A stretch of 19,265 nucleotides of DNA from CAG-877 sp963645945. Its GTDB lineage: Bacteria > Bacillota_I > Bacilli_A > RF39 > UBA660. The position numbers were made by a program, and so were the translations under genes. The DNA is taken from NCBI GenBank assembly GCA_963645945.1, contig CAVIUA010000042.1, positions 1-19,265 on the forward strand, in the 5' to 3' direction. Position 1 is the first letter of the stretch. Every line of letters starts with the position of its first letter. The notes beneath the pieces were generated by a model. The model did not search any database and was not told the DNA's origin. It saw only the letters and a program-made list of their open reading frames with translations. This document shows positions 1-7,036 of this stretch, piece after piece.

Positions 1-3
1 AAT

Positions 4-732
4 CTAATATCTTTTTTCCCAAGAAACTAATTTAGCATGTACAACTAATTTTTGCCAATTATTATAACAAGTTGTCAAAGTTAATATTTTATCATTAAAT
101 TCAATGTTCATCTCATTATATTTTATAATGCTTCTATTTTTAATTAAATCATAAAATTTAAAAAAATCATCATTACTATCAAATCCAGTATTTAAATAAT
201 CATTAGTACCAGATATTAAATAAATACTAAATATTTCAAATATATAATTATTATAAGGAGTTGAAACATTAATAATATGTTTTCCATTATCTAAATTTAA
301 TAAGCTTCTCAAACTACCAAACATAGTACCATCTACTCTACCATGTCCATACATAATATTATTACTAGCTAAATCATTAATATCATTTCTATAATCTAAA
401 AAAGGCCAACCGGAACTATTCCAAGTTTTATCATATGAATGATTTAAATAATAACTATTATTACTATGTTTAACTATTGGATAATTAACATCAGTATCTA
501 AAACCTGTAACCAAGCTACTACTTCTTCATTGTTTTTAGACAATTCATCAAAATTAACTGATAAAAAATTACTATCTTTAACTACACTGACATTAGCAAT
601 CTTCTCCAACTTTTCAGATGTTTTTTTTGTTTTATTACTATCTAAATATAAAATAATAATATTAAATATAGAAAAGAGCATAATACAAGCAGAACAAACT
701 AATATTATTTTAAATATTAAAGTTTTTTTCAT
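4..732 (-). CDS. Class B sortase (pilus-associated)
   Basis: Membrane-anchored transpeptidase of the sortase B type, 242 residues. Residues about 7-30 form one N-terminal membrane anchor, and the catalytic domain is extracellular. Class B hallmarks are visible: NYPIV and YYLNH around 83-98, FLDYRND at 111-117, YGHGRVDGTMFG at 128-139 (catalytic His130) and TLTTC at 218-222 (catalytic Cys222). The residue before LVVHAK, where the family normally has the catalytic Arg, is Lys228. The start at 732 has a good Shine-Dalgarno (GGGAG, about 742-746) that lies at the stop of the upstream class C sortase, leaving a 14-nt gap. It is the last gene of the pilus operon seen here. Class B sortases in pilus loci may polymerise pilins (streptococcal FCT-type loci) or attach the fibre to the wall; which applies is not readable from sequence. 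Its stop is only 3 nt from the window edge, so nothing downstream can be judged. Confidence 0.93.
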   Translation of the reverse strand: MKKTLIFKIILVCSACIMLFSIFNIIILYLDSNKTKKTSEKLEKIANVSVVKDSNFLSVNFDELSKNNEEVVAWLQVLDTDVNYPIVKHSNNSYYLNHSYDKTWNSSGWPFLDYRNDINDLASNNIMYGHGRVDGTMFGSLRSLLNLDNGKHIINVSTPYNNYIFEIFSIYLISGTNDYLNTGFDSNDDFFKFYDLIKNRSIIKYNEMNIEFNDKILTLTTCYNNWQKLVVHAKLVSWEKRY

Positions 733-746
733 AATTATACTCCCTT

Positions 747-1877
747 CTATATTCTATTTGTATCTTCAGAAGTAACGTTAGTTTTTGCTTCATAAAAAGT
801 ATTTTGTTCAACAATAGTATTATTATTTGGAACTATTACAGGATTAACAACATTAGTATTAGAAACGGTTTGTGAGGTGTTTACTACACTTGCGTTATTA
901 ACTCCTTCAATAGTATTAGAATTAGTAGTAGTACTAGCAGATATATCAACAGCGCTAACCACATTAACAGGTGTTTGTACAGTACTAACAGAATTATTAT
1001 TAACAGATGATTGTAACATATCATTATTAGTACCATCAACAACAACTTGTTTTTTCTTTCTATTCTTAATACTAAATAAAACAACTAAAAATAAAATTAT
1101 AAATACTGCAAATAAACTTATATATAAGATAACATCATCAGAACCAAGTTTTTTCGCAACAACAATACTTTCTAAAACTTCAGGACTATATTCAACTCTA
1201 GTCCCACGTACTAATAATCGGTGTGTATTAACAGCATAAGGTGTACAAGTAACTAGTGTTACATAATCTTCTCCTTCCTTAAGTTCTAATTCTTCAATAT
1301 CAGCCGGTTCAACAACAAGTACTTGATCAACTTTATACGCAAATACCTGATCTAAAATATAAATATAAAACATATCTCCAACTTCTAATTGATTTAAATC
1401 AGTAAACAATCTAGCAGAAGGAAGTCCTGAATGTGCAGACAAAACAGAATGAGTACTTTCACCAGAAACTGGAAAAGAACTACCTTCCAAATGACCTACA
1501 CCCTTTTGTAAAACTTCATTACTAGTACCATGATAGATAGGAACTTTTATATCTATCTTTGGAATTTTAATATATCCCATCATACCATCATTATTAATAT
1601 TTAAAATATTTTTATATTCATCAGATTCATTTTCTTTAGGATTAACAAAAGCATCAACAATATTAACAGTAGATAAATTCTTATTATAATTTCTTGCTTC
1701 ATCAATTAATTTATCATTATCAGAAACAGTATTAGTCGCTATAGAATCAGAATAATCATTAATAACTACTCCAGCTTTATTAGAATTTATCATATTAGAA
1801 ATGACAGGATATAACATAATAAGTACACCAATAACTATAAGTAAAACAAATATAATTACTGGCCCAAACTTCTTAAT
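747..1877 (-). CDS. Class C (pilin-polymerising) sortase with long C-terminal tail; start uncertain
   Basis: Pilus polymerase that joins pilin subunits through a Lys side chain. The first ATG is at 1817, but that start cuts off the family's N-terminal anchor. The frame stays open upstream to a TAA at 1890-1892 and encodes a basic, hydrophobic stretch (KKFGPVIIFVLLIVIG) running into LYPVISN, the usual class C N-terminus. No ATG, GTG or TTG exists there; ATT at 1877 would give an N-terminus typical of the family and 376 residues. Numbered from that ATT: lid-like VDAF near 74-77, catalytic His149 (AHSGLPSARLF), Cys211 in TCTPYAVNTHR and Arg220. A second membrane segment (about 250-270) ends in KNRKKK and is followed by a 100-residue Asn/Thr/Ser/Val-rich tail. 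The start overlaps the stop of the 33-codon ORF. Product class is certain; the start codon is inferred. Confidence 0.88.
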   Translation of the reverse strand: MKKFGPVIIFVLLIVIGVLIMLYPVISNMINSNKAGVVINDYSDSIATNTVSDNDKLIDEARNYNKNLSTVNIVDAFVNPKENESDEYKNILNINNDGMMGYIKIPKIDIKVPIYHGTSNEVLQKGVGHLEGSSFPVSGESTHSVLSAHSGLPSARLFTDLNQLEVGDMFYIYILDQVFAYKVDQVLVVEPADIEELELKEGEDYVTLVTCTPYAVNTHRLLVRGTRVEYSPEVLESIVVAKKLGSDDVILYISLFAVFIILFLVVLFSIKNRKKKQVVVDGTNNDMLQSSVNNNSVSTVQTPVNVVSAVDISASTTTNSNTIEGVNNASVVNTSQTVSNTNVVNPVIVPNNNTIVEQNTFYEAKTNVTSEDTNRI

Positions 1878-1974
1878 AAATTTTCTCGTTTAAAACTCCA
1901 TCATTAAAATAAACACCAATCTTTATAATAGATACAACAATTAAAATTAATGCCAAAATTACTATATTATTCAT
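1873..1974 (-). CDS. Small single-pass membrane peptide (33 aa), hypothetical
   Basis: Short ORF with AAGGAG at 1985-1990, 10 nt before its ATG. The product begins MNNIVILALILIVV and has one hydrophobic span (about residues 4-23) followed by a short polar tail ending NEKIY. It lies between the hairpin after the major pilin and the class C sortase, and its TAA stop overlaps the proposed ATT start of that sortase (ATTAA). Its role could be simply to deliver ribosomes to the sortase (translational coupling), or it could be a real accessory peptide. I do not recognise a family. The good ribosome site and membrane-like composition argue for translation; the small size keeps confidence moderate. 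Confidence 0.45.
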   Translation of the reverse strand: MNNIVILALILIVVSIIKIGVYFNDGVLNEKIY

Positions 1975-1984
1975 AAAAACATAT

Positions 1985-1990
1985 CTCCTT
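1985..1990 (-). promoter_or_regulatory. Ribosome binding site of the 33-aa ORF / sortase C
   Basis: AAGGAG on the minus strand. It is the only strong Shine-Dalgarno between the major pilin and the class C sortase coding frame, so translation of the sortase probably depends on ribosomes entering here. Confidence 0.6.
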
Positions 1991-1991
1991 A

Positions 1992-2041
1992 TTAAGAAAT
2001 TTCTCAAATATTAAAAGGAAAATCCTAATAATATTTGAGAA
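1992..2041 (-). terminator. Terminator or attenuator hairpin after the major pilin
   Basis: Perfect 13-bp inverted repeat: TTCTCAAATATTA at 2001-2013 and its complement at 2029-2041. An inner AGGA/TCCT pair lies in the loop. On the minus strand it is followed by a modest T-rich tract (ATTTCTT). It begins 14 nt after the pilin stop. The weak T-tract suggests partial read-through into the sortase genes, so that pilin mRNA exceeds sortase mRNA. It would also protect the 3' end of the pilin message. Confidence 0.65.
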
Positions 2042-2055
2042 ACAAATTTATTTAA

Positions 2056-3552
2056 TTAAGCAGTTTGTTCTTGTTTTTTCTTTTTAGCATAAAGAACAAA
2101 AAGTAATACAGCACTAACAATAGTAATCATACCAATAAATGTATATAAGATAGTACCAGTACCACCAGTAAATGGTAATACACCAGCTTCAAATGCAGCT
2201 ACATCTACTTTATAATAACCAGATTTAGTTCCTTCTGTAGAACCAGTTTCTTTAACTTTCAAAGAAATTACATCTTTAGTTAATGAATAACCAGATGCTG
2301 TTGATACTTGTTTTAAATAATAAGTACCAGAAGCTGTACCAGGTAAATATCCCTTACCAGTACTATCAGTAGTAAGTTCTCCTACTTTTTTAGTTAAAGT
2401 AGAGTCAGAATAAACTTCAAATTTAACTCCTGATAATACTTTTGATTTATCAGAATTATCATAAACATAAACTTCAATACCATAAGTAAATACAGAAGTA
2501 CTTGAAACAGATGAAGTAGCAGTACCAGTACCATATGGATCATTTGAATAAGTTAATGTAGCGCTATTTAAGTTACCAGTATCTCCAAGAATAGCACTTG
2601 AATTTAACTTAGCTTTATATTGCACAGTAACTTTATCACTTGTTACATAATCAAGATTAAAAGTAATAGTTAAATTCTTTCCAGAAATAGTAATAGTTGC
2701 TACTGTATTACCAGAGGAATTTGCTACAGTTCCATCAGATTTTGTAAGTAAAGCTGTATCTCCATCTTTAATAGAAAATTTACTTATATCCAAAAAGTCA
2801 AGTCCAGCACCAATGGTATCTTTCATAGTATATACTTTATTAGTAGCATTAGTTGGATATTGAGGAACTCCTCCTACTAAGAAATATGAAAATTCAGTTC
2901 CAATATTATATGTTCCATCATAATGACCAATAGAACCAACATATTTAGTAAATGAATAATCACTCATTTTAGCAACAATAGTATAATCATCTAATGACCA
3001 AGTATTATTATTTGCTTTTGGAACAACATTTCCTACCATAACTGCGTAAATTTTAGAAGTAGTCTTTGGTAAAATTAAATATGAACCAGCAGCTACTAAA
3101 TTACCAGTTGCTCCTTCTGTAGATGAATATGTTAAATCAATTCCTGCAACAGAATTATTTTTAACATAATTTGCAAATTTACTTACAAGAGTATCTAATG
3201 TAGATGTAGTTCTAGTAGAACCAGATGTAATACTGCCTGATGTTAATTTAGAATATTCATCTACTGTAAGATTTTTATAAGTAGAATTACTTGCTAAAAA
3301 TGTCTTAAAAGTACTAGTAAACTCATATGTAACAACATTAGAAGAAGCATTATAAAATACATCTAAAACTTTATAAGCAGCTAATGTATCAGAAGAGTTT
3401 GCACCAGTAACCATAAGAGCAGCTTCATCTGTTACAATATAACTATTAGTATCAGTTGTTCCCTTTGTTGTACCTACTGATAAAGCATCAACATTAAGAA
3501 CTAATCCAAAAGTAAAAATTGCAACAAACAAACTTAATAATTTTTTCTTCAT
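2056..3552 (-). CDS. Major pilin (LPFTG, isopeptide D2 and Cna-B type domains)
   Basis: Shaft-forming pilin, 498 residues. A signal peptide (about 1-23, basic MKKK then hydrophobic, ending VDA) is followed by a D1-type N-terminal region, a fimbrial isopeptide D2 domain (about 200-360, with the typical LNSSAILGDTGNLNSATLTY at 316-335), a Cna-B/SpaA-like domain (about 361-455, GVKFEVY then YYLKQ) and the sorting signal LPFTG at 459-463 with membrane span and basic tail KKKK. Lys195, ten residues after Trp185 (W..DDYTIVAK), is the best candidate for the pilin-motif lysine attacked by the class C sortase; this is inference. The E-box-like motif reads YYLKQ, with Gln415 where Glu is usual. The first ATG is preceded by GAAAGGATG, a good ribosome site. 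It has its own 127-nt leader and is followed by a strong hairpin, as expected for the most abundant subunit. Confidence 0.93.
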   Translation of the reverse strand: MKKKLLSLFVAIFTFGLVLNVDALSVGTTKGTTDTNSYIVTDEAALMVTGANSSDTLAAYKVLDVFYNASSNVVTYEFTSTFKTFLASNSTYKNLTVDEYSKLTSGSITSGSTRTTSTLDTLVSKFANYVKNNSVAGIDLTYSSTEGATGNLVAAGSYLILPKTTSKIYAVMVGNVVPKANNNTWSLDDYTIVAKMSDYSFTKYVGSIGHYDGTYNIGTEFSYFLVGGVPQYPTNATNKVYTMKDTIGAGLDFLDISKFSIKDGDTALLTKSDGTVANSSGNTVATITISGKNLTITFNLDYVTSDKVTVQYKAKLNSSAILGDTGNLNSATLTYSNDPYGTGTATSSVSSTSVFTYGIEVYVYDNSDKSKVLSGVKFEVYSDSTLTKKVGELTTDSTGKGYLPGTASGTYYLKQVSTASGYSLTKDVISLKVKETGSTEGTKSGYYKVDVAAFEAGVLPFTGGTGTILYTFIGMITIVSAVLLFVLYAKKKKQEQTA

Positions 3553-3679
3553 TTTTATACATCCTTTCTTTTTTTATATATAACAAACCATACTCAAATA
3601 TCATTAAAATATTTACGAGTTGAAGCTACTCATCTTCACCTAAACAACATCTGAAATATAGGTTGTGTTACCAAAACAA
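3553..3679 (-). promoter_or_regulatory. Structured leader before the major pilin
   Basis: 127 nt without an ORF between the short pilin stop and the major pilin start. On the minus strand several stems can form: ACCTA/TAGGT closing one region, GAAG/CTTC around a loop, and CTC..AAATAT with ATATTT..GAG. There is no T-run after any stem and no convincing -35/-10 pair, so I read it as an mRNA stability or processing element rather than a terminator. I could not match it to a known riboswitch. Confidence 0.35.
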
Positions 3680-4336
3680 TTACTTTTTCTTATTATTTTT
3701 CTTATATAATATATAACAAATTATAAATATAATTAAAGAAACAATAAATAATGATATATATAAATATAATGGATCGAAAGTATTAGGTACATTTGTAGTA
3801 CTACCTTTATTAACATTAAGTGACTTAGCCTCACTTTTCATAACAACATTCAAGTCGTACATAAAAACTTCATCTATTTCATTATAATTAGGTAAGCTTA
3901 TCAACACCGGTCCAGAAGTATATTCATAATCATTAATCTTTTTAGAATCTGTTTTAAGTAAATATAAACCAACATTTAAATTACTAAAAGTAAATTTACC
4001 AGAACTATCGGTAGTAGCTTCTTTTACATATTTTATATTATTTTTATCTATATAATTACTTAACTCATTAGCTAAATCCTTCCATTGAGTATCTCTTAAT
4101 GTATTAATATCTAAATCATAATCTGAAAAATCATCAACATAAGTATATTCAGCATGGTTTGACATGTCAGCTATACGATACAAATAAATCTTAGTATCGG
4201 AAATATTAACATCACCATAATTAAATACTCCAGACATACTACATACTTTATCTACTTCAATTCCTTCCGCAAAACAATTACTAGTTGAAATAAAGAATGA
4301 AACTACAATGACTAATAACAATTTAAATTTTTTCAT
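3680..4336 (-). CDS. Short minor/basal pilin with VPNTF sorting motif
   Basis: Surface pilin-like protein, 218 residues. A signal peptide occupies about 1-23 (MKKFKLLLVIVVSFF, ending CFA). The single extracellular module resembles the Gram-positive pilin D1 domain: KFTFSNLNVGLYLL around 114-127, then SLPNYNE and MYDLNVVMK, where Lys167 sits in the position of the pilin-motif lysine. The C-terminus has a wall-sorting layout (motif, hydrophobic span 190-210, basic YKKNNKKK), but the motif is VPNTF (183-187) instead of LPXTG. The start overlaps the stop of the adhesin gene by one base (TAATG) and has GGGAG upstream, so translation is coupled. A short subunit between tip protein and shaft pilin is typical of a basal or linker pilin. 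The V at position 1 recalls the VPPTG/EVPTG motifs used by streptococcal class B pilus sortases. Confidence 0.85.
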   Translation of the reverse strand: MKKFKLLLVIVVSFFISTSNCFAEGIEVDKVCSMSGVFNYGDVNISDTKIYLYRIADMSNHAEYTYVDDFSDYDLDINTLRDTQWKDLANELSNYIDKNNIKYVKEATTDSSGKFTFSNLNVGLYLLKTDSKKINDYEYTSGPVLISLPNYNEIDEVFMYDLNVVMKSEAKSLNVNKGSTTNVPNTFDPLYLYISLFIVSLIIFIICYILYKKNNKKK

Positions 4337-6384
4337 TATGTCAATCTCCCTTTCTTCTTAGTATAGTTAACATATCCTACTGATGAGATTAGAATTATAA
4401 AAATTCCAATACCTACATATGGAATATTACCAACTCCACCTGTATTAGGTAACATATTAATTTCTTTATTAACTAAATTAACATCAACTGTACCAGTTGT
4501 ATTAGATATAACATTACCATTAAAAGTTACATTACCATCATCTCCAACAACTACAGTATAAATATCAGAAAGAATTTGATATCCAGAATTTACCTTTATT
4601 TGTTTTAAATAATAAGTACTTCCAGGAACCAAGCCTTTAAAAGTCATACCTGAGCCAAACGAATTACTTAAACCAGCATCTTTATATAATGTAAATTGTG
4701 AATTAGTTAAAGATTCACCCGATTCATTTTCCAAAATTAAATTTAATGCAATATTCGCTACTTTAAAATTAACTGATACTTTATAATCTTTAGAAGTATC
4801 TAAATAATATCCTGTACTTGTTAAAGCTCCAGTTAATTCAACAACATTTACATAATCACTAACAATATCATTTGGAGCAGTAAATTTAGCTAAAACAGTA
4901 ACACTAGAATTAGCTGCTAAAGTACCAATCTTAACAAAGCTATCATTCATAACAGTGTAACTAGTACCATTACTAACAAATGCCGCACCAGATAATTTTT
5001 CTTGTAACATTACATCACTAATAGCATAAGATTCATTATTTGTAACAACGATATTAAAATTAACCGTATCACCTTCTACATATACATCCTTCTTATTAGC
5101 TATATCAATAGAAATACTTGGAGAAAAATATCCAGAAAACAACATCCATTCACCAGTAATAACTACATTTTCCTCAGGCATTTCGAATGTTTTTGTCTTA
5201 TACCAGCCCAAGAATTTATATCCAGCAGTTACCGGATCATCAGCAACTGTAACAATCTCTCCAGGAGCATATGAAACTGTTGCTGGTAACAAACTACTAG
5301 CATTATCAGGAATTACTGATCCCTGAAATTGATAAGAAACAGTATACTTTATTTTTTCAAAAGAACCAGTTATCGTAATATTAGTATTAGGCATTTGGAA
5401 AATTCCTTCTTCATTAACAGTAACTGTACTTGGAACAGTCCAACCTAAGAACCTATATCCAGAAACAACATCTCCAACTTTTAATGAATCAAGTTTAACA
5501 TCACTACCATAACTATAACTTTTAGTTGTAGGAACACTAAATCCGTCTGGAGCATCTCCAGTAATTGAATAAATAACATTATAAGTAGTTTTCTTAGTAA
5601 AGCTTCCTGTAAAGACAACATTAGAAGCTGGCATTGTAAACGAACCAGAACTAATAGTAACATCAGAACTACTCCATCCAGAGAATGTATAATTTGAAAC
5701 ATTAGGTTCAGCTTCAACACCAACCGTTGCTCCCTCATTATAACTACTAACACTTGGAGCATCAGGAACATCATCTGGAACAGTACCTGTATACTTGTAT
5801 GTTACAGAATATAAAGTTGCTTCCTCATCACCCATGAAAGCATGAACTGTATTAGATTTAGTAGAAAAATCATTTTCTCTTGCAAAAGCCGTATTATAAA
5901 AATCCATTCTCTTACCAGTTAAAGCAGGCGTTGTTGTAACTATACCAACTGTTAACTTACAACCTGCTTGTAAGTTTTTTACTTTAAAAGAAACAGTTCT
6001 AGTAGATTCATCATAAACAAGACCCGCAGAGTCACCCACAACAGAACCTGGACAACTAGTACCATCACTTCTTTTAACAGCACCTATTGTCCCATCATCA
6101 GTCGTAACAAACTCTTTAAAAGTTAAACCGTCAGGTATCTTATCCTCAACATAAATATAATCACTATGTACATCAGCAGTAGCCGAATCACTAGAAGTAA
6201 CAGCCTTAGCATCAGTTCCATCATAAATAACATCTATATAGTAAGTTAAATCACTATTAGGTGCAATTCTAGCACCATCATCCAAAGTAGCAGCAAAAGA
6301 TCCAGTAAGAAGCATAATTGCGAATGATGAAATGCCAACAAAAATAGCAATAGCAACAATATAATTCCAACGTATCTTTTTCAA
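4336..6384 (-). CDS. Large pilus tip adhesin-like protein (LPNTG)
   Basis: Cell-wall-anchored surface protein, 682 residues from the start chosen here. A GTG at 6399 would overlap the Shine-Dalgarno GGGAGG (6392-6397), so the TTG at 6384, 7 nt downstream of it, is preferred and gives MKKIRWNY. Domains: membrane/signal segment (about 7-30); N-terminal beta domain (35-190) with two cysteines (SCPG, AGC) that could form a disulfide; three InlB/SHIRT-like beta repeats (about 192-264, 267-343, 346-415), each ending in a MP..N(V/I).(F/I)TG(S/E) pattern; a DUF11-like domain (418-544); a Cna-B-like domain (545-640); LPNTG at 645-649, a membrane span and KKKG. It is first in the operon and the largest subunit, consistent with a tip adhesin. 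The ligand cannot be predicted. The Cna-B domain lacks the usual isopeptide Lys (NSQF) and has YYLKQ instead of an E-box Glu. Confidence 0.88.
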   Translation of the reverse strand: MKKIRWNYIVAIAIFVGISSFAIMLLTGSFAATLDDGARIAPNSDLTYYIDVIYDGTDAKAVTSSDSATADVHSDYIYVEDKIPDGLTFKEFVTTDDGTIGAVKRSDGTSCPGSVVGDSAGLVYDESTRTVSFKVKNLQAGCKLTVGIVTTTPALTGKRMDFYNTAFARENDFSTKSNTVHAFMGDEEATLYSVTYKYTGTVPDDVPDAPSVSSYNEGATVGVEAEPNVSNYTFSGWSSSDVTISSGSFTMPASNVVFTGSFTKKTTYNVIYSITGDAPDGFSVPTTKSYSYGSDVKLDSLKVGDVVSGYRFLGWTVPSTVTVNEEGIFQMPNTNITITGSFEKIKYTVSYQFQGSVIPDNASSLLPATVSYAPGEIVTVADDPVTAGYKFLGWYKTKTFEMPEENVVITGEWMLFSGYFSPSISIDIANKKDVYVEGDTVNFNIVVTNNESYAISDVMLQEKLSGAAFVSNGTSYTVMNDSFVKIGTLAANSSVTVLAKFTAPNDIVSDYVNVVELTGALTSTGYYLDTSKDYKVSVNFKVANIALNLILENESGESLTNSQFTLYKDAGLSNSFGSGMTFKGLVPGSTYYLKQIKVNSGYQILSDIYTVVVGDDGNVTFNGNVISNTTGTVDVNLVNKEINMLPNTGGVGNIPYVGIGIFIILISSVGYVNYTKKKGRLT

Positions 6385-6391
6385 ATTGCCA

Positions 6392-6397
6392 CCTCCC
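6392..6397 (-). promoter_or_regulatory. Ribosome binding site deciding the adhesin start
   Basis: GGGAGG on the minus strand, 7 nt before TTG at 6384. It coincides with the alternative GTG start at 6399, which therefore cannot be the initiation codon served by this site. Confidence 0.75.
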
Positions 6398-6428
6398 ACA
6401 CAATTATAATAGTATTATCTTATAAACT

Positions 6429-6457
6429 ATTATAACAAAATTAAAAATACAATTCAA
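6429..6457 (-). promoter_or_regulatory. Pilus operon promoter
   Basis: On the minus strand TTGAAT (6452-6457), a 17-nt spacer, then a consensus TATAAT (6429-6434). The transcript would start near 6422 and have a leader of about 38 nt to the TTG of the adhesin. The -35 lies just past the T-tract of the upstream terminator. No operator palindrome was seen. Confidence 0.75.
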
Positions 6458-6486
6458 CAAAAAAAGGATATTATCATTAATATCCT
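6458..6486 (-). terminator. Rho-independent terminator of the split-NrdD operon
   Basis: 9-bp perfect stem AGGATATTA/TAATATCCT (6465-6473 and 6478-6486) with a 4-nt loop, followed on the minus strand by a run of seven T. The stem overlaps the last codon region and stop of nrdG. Confidence 0.88.
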
Positions 6487-7036
6487 AAATAAACATATAA
6501 TCTGGTTTTTTATAATTTAAAGAGTAATCTTTTTCTTCCATATACTTTGAAACGCAAATTACCTTTTCTTCCTCAAGACTCTTTTTAACATCAATTATTC
6601 TTTGATTTCTAGAACCTCTAAAATATATATCAAAACTCTTCTCTTCTAACACAAATTTACCATCTACTAAAACATCTATATATTGAAGTAAAGCTTTTTG
6701 TTTTGGATTATTAAGAATCTTTTCATAAGTAAAACCAGTATAACACCAAACATTTAGTCCTAACTCTTTAGCAGCTTTACAAATTTCTAAACAAGCTTCA
6801 CTTTGACACATTGGATCTCCACCAGATAAAGTAATTCCATCTTGTCCTTCTAAACTTTTTAACTCTTCAATTATTTCATCAACATCTACTAAAAATCCAC
6901 CATCAAAATCATGTGTCCCAGGGTTATGACAGCCTTTACAGTTATGAGGACACCCTTGAGTCCATATAACTGTTCTTATACCTTCTCCATCAACAATAGA
7001 ATCAGGTTGTAAATCTGCGGCTAATCTAATTTCCAT
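6485..7036 (-). CDS. nrdG: Anaerobic ribonucleotide reductase activating protein (NrdG), copy 1
   Basis: Radical-SAM activase that installs the glycyl radical on class III ribonucleotide reductase, 183 residues. The [4Fe-4S] motif CPHNCKGC (Cys29, 33, 36) is followed by HNPGTHDF and the SAM-binding GGDP (about 73-76), as in NrdG. WCYTGFTYE and the C-terminal RGSRNQRIIDVKKSL are also family features. The ATG directly abuts the TAA of the 53-residue glycyl-radical tail ORF (TAAATG), so the two are translationally linked. This suggests the small protein is its immediate substrate. The second NrdG in the window shares the NQRIIDVKKSL motif but diverges elsewhere. The gene ends inside a strong terminator. 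Confidence 0.96.
   Translation of the reverse strand: MEIRLAADLQPDSIVDGEGIRTVIWTQGCPHNCKGCHNPGTHDFDGGFLVDVDEIIEELKSLEGQDGITLSGGDPMCQSEACLEICKAAKELGLNVWCYTGFTYEKILNNPKQKALLQYIDVLVDGKFVLEEKSFDIYFRGSRNQRIIDVKKSLEEEKVICVSKYMEEKDYSLNYKKPDYMFI

Noticed and set aside
530..1239. Plus-strand ORFs of 81 and 120 codons opposite the sortase genes.
   Set aside because: They are antisense to well-supported sortase coding frames, have no family features and reflect low-complexity AT-rich codons.
1887..1895. A classical -1 slippery heptamer (T TTA AAC) in frame in the 33-codon ORF, as a route into the sortase frame.
   Set aside because: A -1 shift enters the third frame, which ends at a TAA near 1856-1858. 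The sortase lies in the +1 frame, so the heptamer cannot explain sortase translation.
4268..4281. Lipobox-like cysteine (TSNCFA) in the short pilin signal peptide.
   Set aside because: There is no Leu at -3 and no Gly/Ala at -1 to the cysteine, and the protein has a C-terminal wall-sorting signal, so a lipoprotein is unlikely.
5481..5774. A 97-codon minus-strand ORF inside the adhesin gene.
   Set aside because: It is an alternative frame of the adhesin, with Leu/Val-rich composition typical of shadow frames and no ribosome site.
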